Origin: Fischerella sp. PCC 9431
Lineage (GTDB): Bacteria > Cyanobacteriota > Cyanobacteriia > Cyanobacteriales > Nostocaceae
Direction of reading: 5' to 3'
DNA: 64,000 nt
Assembly (NCBI RefSeq): GCF_000447295.1
Contig: NZ_KE650771.1
Location: 2,498,469 to 2,562,468 of the forward strand
Part shown: positions 54,409 to 62,018 of the stretch, piece after piece
Layout: every line of letters begins with the position of its first letter
Numbering within the stretch: the first letter of the stretch is position 1
Notes under the pieces: generated by a model
The model's input: the letters and a program-made list of their open reading frames with translations, nothing else
What the model was told of the DNA's origin: nothing
Database searches by the model: none
Made by a program: the position numbers and the translations under genes

Positions 54409-55407
54409 ATGAGAAAGCTTTACTTTTTACTTCCTGGCACAGATAGCAAGTTTGCTTGTGGTGGTCTGTGGGCAGAATTAAAAACGTTTAATCTTGCCAA
54501 AAAAGTTTGTCATGCTGATGTTGTCACTTACCGTCAAAGAGAGGAAGGAAAACTCTTTATTGATGATTTGTTACAAGAGAAAAATTTAGATGATGTGATT
54601 TTTGTGATTAGTTGGGGCTTTGATGTAGCTCGACTTACTACAAAGCTTCAGCAATATAATGTTGTTTACCATGCCCACAGTGCAGGTTATGGGTTTAAAT
54701 TACCTGCAAGTATTCCGATTATTAGTGTTAGCCGGGACACTATGGGATATTGGGGACAATCTTCTCCTCATTCATTAATATATTATTTACCGAATCAAAT
54801 TAGTAACGAATTTCAAAATTTACATTTGCAACGAGACATAGATGTATTGGTTCAAGCTCGAAAATCTTCGCAGTATTTGATGCAAGAACTAATTCCAGCT
54901 TTGCAAGAAAAATGCCAAGTCTTTGTTGTTAATTCCTATGTAGAGGATTTACCAGGATTATTCAACCGCGCGAAGATTTACCTCTATGATTCTGCTGAAT
55001 ACTGGGCGCAACAAGGCGTAAGTGAAGGATTTGGTTTACAACCGTTAGAGGCTATGGCTTGTGGATGCCAAGTTTTTTCTAGTATTAATGGTGGTTTAGC
55101 TGATTATTTAGACCCCGGTTTTAATTGCTATAAAATAGCTGGATATTCCCAAGAGTACGATGTTCAACGAGTTTTAAAATTACTGAGTAATTGGACACCA
55201 TCAGTATTATCTGAAGAATTTTTGTCAGAGTACAGACATGAAAATATTATCAAACGTTTAGAAGTGATTTTAGATGATTTAAATGATTTTTTCGACCATA
55301 AAAAAGATTATCCTGGCAATATTAAAACTTTGACGAGATTGCGTTTGATGAAATTGCGATCGCAAAGTTTATTAAATAAGGTGAAAAACAAGTATTTCAA
55401 AATTTGA
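54409..55407 (+). CDS. GT4-like glycosyltransferase (332 aa)
   Basis: Rossmann-type glycosyltransferase of the GT-B fold. The C-terminal nucleotide-sugar site is seen as [23 protein letters not shown] with the EX7E pattern near residue 205. The N-terminal half begins [19 protein letters not shown]. Length is short for GT4 but complete. Likely transfers a sugar to a surface glycan or lipid; the acceptor is unknown. It starts 30 bp after a hairpin repeat. A bidirectional terminator separates it from the convergent island. Confidence 0.78.
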   Translation: MRKLYFLLPGTDSKFACGGLWAELKTFNLAKKVCHADVVTYRQREEGKLFIDDLLQEKNLDDVIFVISWGFDVARLTTKLQQYNVVYHAHSAGYGFKLPASIPIISVSRDTMGYWGQSSPHSLIYYLPNQISNEFQNLHLQRDIDVLVQARKSSQYLMQELIPALQEKCQVFVVNSYVEDLPGLFNRAKIYLYDSAEYWAQQGVSEGFGLQPLEAMACGCQVFSSINGGLADYLDPGFNCYKIAGYSQEYDVQRVLKLLSNWTPSVLSEEFLSEYRHENIIKRLEVILDDLNDFFDHKKDYPGNIKTLTRLRLMKLRSQSLLNKVKNKYFKI

Positions 55408-55498
55408 TAATTAATTGCTGATGTAATTGACCTCTGAAACTCCTTATATTAGCAATGGTATTTCGACAGCCCGTCAATCACCTTTACGGAAAAAGAAA

Positions 55499-55528
55499 AA
55501 AACCACCAATGTAGAAGCTGGTGGTTTT
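55499..55528. terminator. Bidirectional intrinsic terminator
   Basis: 10-bp stem AAAACCACCA / TGGTGGTTTT, flanked by an A-run on the left and TTTTGATTAA on the right. It serves both the GT4-like gene and the convergent small gene. Confidence 0.8.
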
Positions 55529-55570
55529 GATTAATTATTAAATTGTGGATAAACTTTTTTAAAATTTCAA

Positions 55571-55840
55571 CTAGAACAAGATATTTCCAATAATGTTAAC
55601 AGCCCACTTCACACCTTTTCCAATCAAACCAGCAACATCTTCAAGCTCATCCACACTCTCTAGATTATCAGTTACAAAATTTCCTGCTGCCTTTCCAGCT
55701 TGCTTTATTCCGTATCTTTCCAGAATTTCTTGTCCCAAATCTTCTATTAGCTCGAAGTTACCATCTCCATCATCGAACTTTTTTTTCGCCCATTCTTCAA
55801 TACCTTTAATTTCACCATCTTTGTTGAAATCGTAACTCAT
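55571..55840 (-). CDS. Small acidic protein with EF-hand-like start and hydrophobic C-terminus (89 aa)
   Basis: Starts MSYDFNKDGEIKGIEEW, where DFNKDGEIKGIEE looks like a single EF-hand-type calcium loop. An acidic helical middle follows, and it ends in a hydrophobic amphipathic helix (GKGVKWAVNIIGNILF) that could insert in membrane. I do not recognise a family. GGAG lies about nine bases before the ATG. Upstream of it is the first copy of the duplicated STAND control region. It may be a partner or effector of the nearby GTPase/STAND genes; this is inference. Confidence 0.6.
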   Translation of the reverse strand: MSYDFNKDGEIKGIEEWAKKKFDDGDGNFELIEDLGQEILERYGIKQAGKAAGNFVTDNLESVDELEDVAGLIGKGVKWAVNIIGNILF

Positions 55841-55867
55841 AATTTTTACTCCAAGTTTGTTGAAAGT

Positions 55868-56060
55868 TTCTATCGATTGATCTCACTTCCCATTTTGTTG
55901 GATATACAAAGGCTTGACGGATCTGATACCGATCTCCATGAATATGGTTAAATATCTAAGAAAAAAGAACCTAAATTGCTTCAAAATAAGGAAAAGTGAG
56001 TGCAATTGAAATATGGACTTATTGCATCTGACGAAGGACTCAAAATTGTTGAAAAGGCAG
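55868..56060 (+). repeat. Direct duplication, copy A: STAND gene control region and 5' codons
   Basis: Matches copy B at 57388-57581 over about 193 bp at roughly 84% identity by hand alignment. It spans the spacer (GATATACAAAGGCT, GATCTCCATGAAT, AAAAAAGAACC) through the first 16 or so codons of the STAND gene. One base is missing just after the ATG (ATATGGACT against ATATGGGACT), which shifts the frame of this copy. Confidence 0.9.
56000..56060 (+). pseudogene. Remnant of a STAND-gene 5' end
   Basis: In frame from a GTG at 56000 the remnant reads YGLIASDEGLKIVEKA, against MGLIASAQGLKTVEKA in the intact gene. Similarity ends abruptly at 56060, where unrelated sequence and then the tail of the 69-residue gene follow. 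It is too short to be functional. Confidence 0.8.
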
Positions 56061-56109
56061 CTAGTTTATACACGATTACTACCAGAACGCCTACTACAAA
56101 GTTGAATAC

Positions 56110-56319
56110 CTATAACATCAAATGTTCTATGATAAAACCAGCAATTTCTGTCCAGTTATTTTTAATCCAATCTGACAAACTATTTGCTAAAGTTCGCAAA
56201 CCTAAATCACGTAAAAATTGAAGAAATGAATTAGGTGATTTAGCAGCAGATTTCTTGGCAGAATAACTAGCGTTTCTTGCCGCATTCAAAGCACGCTCAA
56301 GATCATTGTTATAAGACAT
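56110..56319 (-). CDS. Small helical protein with hydrophobic tail (69 aa)
   Basis: Starts MSYNNDLERALNAARNASYSAKKSAAK and ends in WIKNNWTEIAGFIIEHLML, an amphipathic-to-hydrophobic helix like that of the 89-residue neighbour. It lies 57 bp after the GTPase gene on the same strand, so the two are probably one transcript. No convincing ribosome site was found. Possible roles are membrane-acting effector or GTPase partner, both inference. No family recognised. Confidence 0.55.
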   Translation of the reverse strand: MSYNNDLERALNAARNASYSAKKSAAKSPNSFLQFLRDLGLRTLANSLSDWIKNNWTEIAGFIIEHLML

Positions 56320-56376
56320 AGGATTTAATTAAATTTGAAGAACTTCTACGACACAGTATAGAAGCAAGTAAAAGAA

Positions 56377-57171
56377 TCAATTAAACCGATTGAAACTATC
56401 TAACCAACTCTTTCCATTACTTACTTTCTCACTATTACGTTTCTCAAGTGCATCAAGCACAACTTTTGGTGTATAGTCTTTGTATGAAAAGCTTTTCAGC
56501 CCATTAAAAATCCAGGTTCTTTCTTCAGGGCAAGAATCAATTATGGTTGCAAATAATTCCTCGAGTTTATAACCAGTTTTTGAGGAATAATCAATCAATT
56601 TGATATTCTTTTTAATTACGCCAAAAAGCTTATCTCTTCTATCTTGAAGTATCACTTCAATATTCTTATTTTGCTCTTCAGATGGAATGTTATATTCAAT
56701 CTTCCAGTTCAGTGGTTCAACAAGGTCAATTTGGTTTAGTCCAAATACTATTTTACTGTGGAATTCTTCAAGTTCTTGCAAATACCTTTGGTCTAAAGCT
56801 ATAGCTCTATTACGAGCCGTCAAAACCCAAATTATAACGTCACACTTACCTAAATTCTCTTTATACATCTGGATATATTTAGGATCAAGGTTAATATCTT
56901 CACCTAGACCAGGAGCATCAATTACTCTTAATTGAACTGGAGAATTTTTGAGTGTGTTATTAGTAAGCGTAAGTTCAATATCTTTCTGCTCAAACTCTTT
57001 GGTACAAGCAACTGTGTCACTAGTTACCAAGTTGGTTTTAAAAAGTCTGTTAATTGTTGACGATTTACCAACACCTGAGACTCCAATTAAACCGATTGTA
57101 GGAGGGTGTTCTTCCAATTCCTGTTTAATCTTTGGAAGTGCTTCTTTTAATTGTTGAATTTTTTGATTCAT
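56377..57171 (-). CDS. TRAFAC-type GTPase, YfjP/IRG-like (264 aa)
   Basis: A full set of G motifs: G1 GVSGVGKSS (residues 30-38), G2 Thr in VACTKEF, G3 DAPGLGE (85-91), G4 NQID (146-149) and G5 SSKTG (196-200). It most resembles the YfjP/YeeP or HSR1-like GTPases, which often sit in mobile or defence loci. The first 22 residues are an amphipathic helix (IQQLKEALPKIKQELEE) that may bind a partner or membrane. No transmembrane segment. It lies divergent from the STAND gene with about 360 bp between starts, and before the 69-residue gene. Confidence 0.82.
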   Translation of the reverse strand: MNQKIQQLKEALPKIKQELEEHPPTIGLIGVSGVGKSSTINRLFKTNLVTSDTVACTKEFEQKDIELTLTNNTLKNSPVQLRVIDAPGLGEDINLDPKYIQMYKENLGKCDVIIWVLTARNRAIALDQRYLQELEEFHSKIVFGLNQIDLVEPLNWKIEYNIPSEEQNKNIEVILQDRRDKLFGVIKKNIKLIDYSSKTGYKLEELFATIIDSCPEERTWIFNGLKSFSYKDYTPKVVLDALEKRNSEKVSNGKSWLDSFNRFN

Positions 57172-57387
57172 ATCAATTTCTTTTTGTTCGGTGTTATTTC
57201 AATCATGTCTGAAGTGAGAAATAATTTTAGTTCAGGTTTTGGTTCAATATAGTTGTTAAAGGAGAGCCAAAAATTGATCCAAATTTCAAATTTTCAAAAA
57301 AATTATAAATAAAATCTTCTTTTCTTATCTCACTCGCTTGCTACTGTTTTACCTTGTGGATCTTTGCTTGAATGAGATTGAGCGAGG

Positions 57388-57581
57388 TTCTATCGATTTA
57401 TCTCACTTCACATTCTGCTGGATATACAAAGGCTGAACAGTGCTGATATCGATCTCCATGAATTTGCTTAAAGATCCAAGAAAAAAGAACCAAAATTGAT
57501 CCAAAATAAGAGAAAGTTAGTGCTATAGAAATATGGGACTTATCGCATCTGCACAAGGACTTAAAACTGTTGAAAAGGCAA
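57388..57581 (+). repeat. Direct duplication, copy B (at the intact STAND gene)
   Basis: Same 193-bp stretch as copy A; here the ATG at 57533 opens the complete STAND gene. The block holds the control region presumably shared with the divergent GTPase gene. Confidence 0.9.
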
Positions 57582-58828
57582 GACTTGCAAAGGGTTGGGC
57601 GCGTCAAGCTTCTATTTGGTATGGAGAAGCACACGTTGAATTACCGACATTGAAGCGATTTCTGGCGGGTAAAGTGGCAGTTCGCCAAGAAAATTTCGAG
57701 GCTATTTGCAAAGCCGTAGGAGTGGACTGGAAGCAGATTGTAGATTGGGAAAAAAGTGGTCAAAACCGAGTTGAGGACAATTTTGATATAGCACAGATAT
57801 GTCTTAAGGAAGATTGTAATGAGATGCCTGATGTGCAAGTTTTCTACGGTCGGGAACAAGAACTTGAAAACCTTAAACAATCGATTTTGCAAAATAGATC
57901 CCGTGTAGTGACACTATGCGGTCAACCGGGAATTGGTAAAACTGCTTTGGCTGCAAAATTAGCAGAAGAAGTGAAATCTGATTTTGAGTATTTTAGTTGG
58001 CGATCGCTTAACTATGCACCACCACCAACCTTGTCAGAACTGTTGTCCAATCTGATTAAATTTTTATCACACAATGAAAATATTGATTTACCCAACAATG
58101 TGGATGATTTAATTAGGAAGTTACTTCAAATTTTTGGCGATCGCCGTGTTTTGTTGGTGCTTGACGGTTGGGAGAATATATTAAGAACTCAAGCTGTGGG
58201 AGTTTCCCAAACAGATTATGAAAAATACGGCATATTACTCAAACTTATTGGAGAACGAAAGCATCAAAGCTGCATTTTAATCACCACTCAAGAAGAATCG
58301 AAAGAATTATCATCACTCAAATATATCCCATCTGTAAATTCAATCAGATTGTTAGGTTTAGACTTGCAAGCAAGTCTGAAAATATTGAATGCCAAGAAGC
58401 TAATTTTTGCACCACAGCAAGCAGAAAAATTAATTAATGATTATAAGGGTAATCCATTAGCATTAAATCATATTTGCGAACATATTCAAAAAGTATTTGC
58501 AGGAAATGTTTCGCACTATGAAACAAAATATACAATTTTATTCCCATTAGAATTTGAAGCTGCAATCAATGACAACTGTGAGTGTTTATCCAAATTAGAA
58601 TCTGATACTTTACAAAGTATCGCTATCGAATCTACACCAATCGAGTATGAAAAAATAAAGTTACAAATACAGAATAATTTTGAAGTATCAAATTCAGATT
58701 TACAGATTGCTTTATCGTCACTTTTTGAGCGATCGTTAATCGAAAGATACTCTCAAGGTAGCGCAATGTTTTACAATCTCCAACCTATCATTAGAAAGTG
58801 TGTCAGAAAGTTGTATGGACTTACTTAG
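57533..58828 (+). CDS. Short STAND NTPase with N-terminal HTH-like domain and NB-ARC (431 aa)
   Basis: N-terminal about 75 residues form the helix-turn-helix-like module common before NB-ARC in cyanobacteria (GLKTVEKARLAKGWARQA, LKRFLAGK, FEAICKAVGVDWKQIVDW). Then FYGREQEL, Walker A GQPGIGKT (130-137), Walker B LLVLDGWE (207-214), sensor ILITTQEES and the GNPLAL motif (306-311), followed by a winged-helix end. Unlike most relatives it stops there, with no WD40, TPR or protease-type domain. It may therefore sense or act through a neighbour. STAND proteins act as switches in signalling and anti-phage defence. The 5' end is duplicated upstream. Confidence 0.85.
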   Translation: MGLIASAQGLKTVEKARLAKGWARQASIWYGEAHVELPTLKRFLAGKVAVRQENFEAICKAVGVDWKQIVDWEKSGQNRVEDNFDIAQICLKEDCNEMPDVQVFYGREQELENLKQSILQNRSRVVTLCGQPGIGKTALAAKLAEEVKSDFEYFSWRSLNYAPPPTLSELLSNLIKFLSHNENIDLPNNVDDLIRKLLQIFGDRRVLLVLDGWENILRTQAVGVSQTDYEKYGILLKLIGERKHQSCILITTQEESKELSSLKYIPSVNSIRLLGLDLQASLKILNAKKLIFAPQQAEKLINDYKGNPLALNHICEHIQKVFAGNVSHYETKYTILFPLEFEAAINDNCECLSKLESDTLQSIAIESTPIEYEKIKLQIQNNFEVSNSDLQIALSSLFERSLIERYSQGSAMFYNLQPIIRKCVRKLYGLT

Positions 58829-58966
58829 CTTACTTTAAAATCTATAAAATTAATGGGATATTAAATTATTCATATTTGAAAATCTATAAAATAATGAGCA
58901 AAAGATAATAATTTTAGTATCAGTATAGAAATGCTAATTCTATAAAATCTACAGATACCCTAAATT

Positions 58967-61534
58967 ATGAGTTATTGCATCAATCCTAAGTGCAGACAAC
59001 GTTACAATCCAGACGAATCGGAAATATGTATAAATTGTGGCACTTCATTACTAATTAACAATCGCTACCGCATAAACAAGCGTATAAAAAGTAATCAATC
59101 TGTTTGTACTGAAATATTTGAAGTCAAAGACTTGAACCCAAAGAATAGTGATGAAAAGAAAATTCTCAAAATAATTTATGATGATGGTTCCGAAAGAGAT
59201 AATGGCGAAAAAAAGTTTACTATTTTGACTCGATTATTTAAACGAGAACAAGACTTTTTAACAGAAAATAGAAATCCAGGTATCCCTCTAGGATATGATA
59301 AATTTTCTTTGACCTTGAAAAATGGCAAAGAAATACATTGCTTAGTTATGGAAAAAGTCAAGGGAATAAATCTAGAAGAATGGGTAGAAAATAACGGAGC
59401 TATTACACAAGAACGGACTTTGAGATGGCTAAAACAAATAGTTGATATTCTCGATTTTATGCATGAAGAGAAAGACTTTTTCCATCGAGATATTAAGCCG
59501 TCAAATATTATGCGGCGACAAATAGATCAAAAATTAGTGTTGATAGACTTCGGGACGGTAAAAGAAATCTGCTTTAATCAGCATGGATCACAAACAACTA
59601 CACAGATAGGGACACCAGGTTATCAACCACCTGAACAAAGTCAGGGACAGGCAGAAAAAAAATCGGATTTCTACGCACTCGGTAGAACTTTCGTATATTT
59701 ACTAACAGGTAAACAACCACGCCAGATGGAGACAGAAGGAGCAATTAGCAGATGGAATGAACACATCAATTATCCCATTTCTCCGTCACTAATTAAGTTA
59801 ATTAATGACTTGATGGAAGAACATATAAGTAAGCGTCCTGAAGATACGCAAACTATTTTGGCACGCCTCGATCATATTCAGGAAGAAATTGCCAAATCCC
59901 CATCATTTATATCTTCTAAGGTTGTGTCTCAAACTCCAACTAATCCACCCCGACATAGAGTTGAGTCTTCAACTCCAACTCATCCACCCCTACCAGATAA
60001 TCAACAAAGACGGGATTTGATCAAGAGTGCAGCTATGGCTTTTGGAGTTATTGGAATCGCATTATTGATTCCATTACTAATTGGACGAAATAACCAAGCT
60101 CAAAATAAAGATATACCTAATACCCCTCTAACCTCCCCTTTTACAACTCTTCTCTCAGAAGCCTGTGATTTGAAATTAGGAGATAATATCAGTTGTGGCG
60201 AAGAAAGTTTAATTTCTCAGAGTAGTCAAATGAAAGACCCTCCCCAAGAGAAAGCTGAAGGAATGGGTGAAATTAAAGAAGGTAACTACAGTAAAGCAGA
60301 AGAGTTACTTAAAAAAGCTTGGAACCAAACTTTTGCAGACGGAAAACCAGACCCTGAAACTCTAATTTATCTAAACAATGCCAAAATTCATAACTTGATT
60401 AATCAACAAAACAATCCTCAACAAAAGATTTACACTATAGCAGTAGCCGCTCCCCTAAAATACATAAAAGAAGAATCAGACATCTCTAATCAAGGCTTAG
60501 AGATGCTGCGTGGAGTTGCTCAAGCACAAGATAAAGCAATAAAAGAAGAAGGGATATATTTGCAAGTTGCGATCGCCAATGATGCCAATGATAAAGAAAA
60601 AGCACCAGAAATCGCCGAACAACTAGGCAAAAATAAAGGTATTTTAGGAGTTGTAGGGCATTATTCTAGTAGTATCGCTCAAGCTGCACTGCCAAAATAT
60701 CAAGAGAATGGATTGGTATTAGTTTCGCCAGCAAGTACTTCAGTGACATTATCTGATCAAAAAAACTTGTATCGTATTGCTCTTGATGATGCTGCGGCTG
60801 GTTTGGCTATTGCAAAGGATCTAAAAAATCAGCCAAATCCTCAGATAGTTGCAGAATTTTGGAGTAAGGATGAACCATTTAGTGAATCTCTCAAAGGAGA
60901 AATAGAAACAGAATTGGGAACTGATAGAGTTGTCAACTATAATATAGAAAATAAGCAAATATTTAATTTAGCAAGCGATAATTTCAATGCAAAGAATGCG
61001 CTTAATGAAGCTAAAAAACAAGGAGTAACTGCAATTATTCTTATTCCTGATGGTGGTCAAACAAAAGCTTTGACCAATGCATATTCTGTACTTCAAGCAA
61101 ATAAAGACCCCAATTTAATAATTATCGGAGGAGATACTCTCTACAACAGTCGCACGATAGAAAATGTAGAAAAAAATGCGACAAAAAATCAGCTTAGAGT
61201 TGCAGTATCATGGCATCCCTTGAATAACGAGCAATTCTCTAAATCTACAGAAAAGTTATGGCGGACAAAAGATGTCGGTTGGCTGACTGCTACAGCCTAT
61301 GATGCTACTCTTGTATTAACTAAAGCTATTAAGCAAGATCCCAATCGAGCAGGTGTGAAGAAAATTATATCTGCGCCTGACTTCAAAGTGAACGAGGGTG
61401 CAACAGGAAAGATACGTTTTAATGGAAGCGATCGCACTGATATTCAAAGTACTCTAGTCAAAGTTTTACCCAATTGTCAGCCAGGGTCAGGTTATCGTTT
61501 CGTTCCTGTTAATTATTCAAAAAATTGTATTTAA
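58967..61534 (+). CDS. Ser/Thr protein kinase with zinc ribbon, one TM helix and periplasmic-binding (ABC-type) sensor domain (855 aa)
   Basis: Residues 4-24 hold four Cys (C4, C9, C21, C24) of a zinc ribbon. The kinase follows at about 34-310 (Lys68 in ILKII, Glu94, HRDIKPSN at 173-180, DFG at 194-196, PGYQPPEQ), with active residues intact. A transmembrane helix at 352-373 is followed by a linker. A leucine-binding-type periplasmic domain runs from about 488 to 835 (IAVAAPLKYIK, VVGHYSSSIAQAALPKYQ, LVSPASTSVTLS). It probably reads an amino-acid or related ligand outside and phosphorylates targets inside. It lies 138 bp after the STAND gene, so they may form one signalling unit. Confidence 0.88.
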   Translation: MSYCINPKCRQRYNPDESEICINCGTSLLINNRYRINKRIKSNQSVCTEIFEVKDLNPKNSDEKKILKIIYDDGSERDNGEKKFTILTRLFKREQDFLTENRNPGIPLGYDKFSLTLKNGKEIHCLVMEKVKGINLEEWVENNGAITQERTLRWLKQIVDILDFMHEEKDFFHRDIKPSNIMRRQIDQKLVLIDFGTVKEICFNQHGSQTTTQIGTPGYQPPEQSQGQAEKKSDFYALGRTFVYLLTGKQPRQMETEGAISRWNEHINYPISPSLIKLINDLMEEHISKRPEDTQTILARLDHIQEEIAKSPSFISSKVVSQTPTNPPRHRVESSTPTHPPLPDNQQRRDLIKSAAMAFGVIGIALLIPLLIGRNNQAQNKDIPNTPLTSPFTTLLSEACDLKLGDNISCGEESLISQSSQMKDPPQEKAEGMGEIKEGNYSKAEELLKKAWNQTFADGKPDPETLIYLNNAKIHNLINQQNNPQQKIYTIAVAAPLKYIKEESDISNQGLEMLRGVAQAQDKAIKEEGIYLQVAIANDANDKEKAPEIAEQLGKNKGILGVVGHYSSSIAQAALPKYQENGLVLVSPASTSVTLSDQKNLYRIALDDAAAGLAIAKDLKNQPNPQIVAEFWSKDEPFSESLKGEIETELGTDRVVNYNIENKQIFNLASDNFNAKNALNEAKKQGVTAIILIPDGGQTKALTNAYSVLQANKDPNLIIIGGDTLYNSRTIENVEKNATKNQLRVAVSWHPLNNEQFSKSTEKLWRTKDVGWLTATAYDATLVLTKAIKQDPNRAGVKKIISAPDFKVNEGATGKIRFNGSDRTDIQSTLVKVLPNCQPGSGYRFVPVNYSKNCI

Positions 61535-62018
61535 AGCTAAATTTACCTTCCGCAGATACAGGAGATTATTATTTTGATTCATATTTTACCCGCAGTTTAG
61601 TTGCGGGCGATTCAATTGTTTTACCTGATAATATTTATCGCACTCAAGTTAGTAGGACTTACGCACTATACAAATTGGCTATTATGTGATTAATGATTGG
61701 TTGAGAACACAAGTCCGTTGGTTCAAAACACAAGTCCGTTGGTTGAGAACACAAGTCCGTTGGTTCAAAACACAAGTCCGTTGGTTCAAAACACAAGTCC
61801 GTTGGTTCAAAACACAAGTTCGTTGGTTCAAAACACAAGTTCGTTGGTTCAAAACACAAGTTCGTTGGTTCAAAACACAAGTTCGTTGGTTGAGAATACA
61901 AGTCCGTAGCGATCGCCTGAGTAAAGCCATCATTACCCGGTTAAAATCGATAATACTCCCAAACAACCAAATATCCTCATGCACGTAATAGACAATTTGT
62001 ACAGTGCGTAAGTTCTAG
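61535..62018. other. Gap after the kinase gene: coding remnant and satellite element
   Basis: 61535-61652 holds an open stretch that reads NLPSADTGDYYFDSYFT and SLVAGDSIVLPDNIYRTQV on the plus strand but lacks a start codon, perhaps the tail of a lost gene. The rest is the 21-bp satellite element listed separately. Confidence 0.55.
61653..62017. mobile_element. MITE-like unit: 25-bp terminal inverted repeats enclosing a 21-bp satellite
   Basis: TAGGACTTACGCACTATACA and on (61653-61677) matches the reverse complement of 61993-62017 in 23 of 25 bases. AGTTAG flanks it on both sides (61647-61652, 62017-62022), or TA is the target site. Inside are ten 21-bp units (ACACAAGTCCGTTGGTTCAAA and variants) at about 61705-61912. 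All reading frames stay open through them, giving spurious ORFs. It carries no transposase, so it would depend on a helper. The order of events is inferred. Confidence 0.75.

Noticed and set aside
56000-56221. 73-codon ORF on the plus strand
   Set aside because: Only its first 16 or so codons resemble the STAND protein; the rest is unrelated and antisense to the 69-residue gene. Listed as a remnant.
61659-61988. Four overlapping ORFs on both strands
   Set aside because: All arise from the 21-bp satellite, which is free of stops in several frames.
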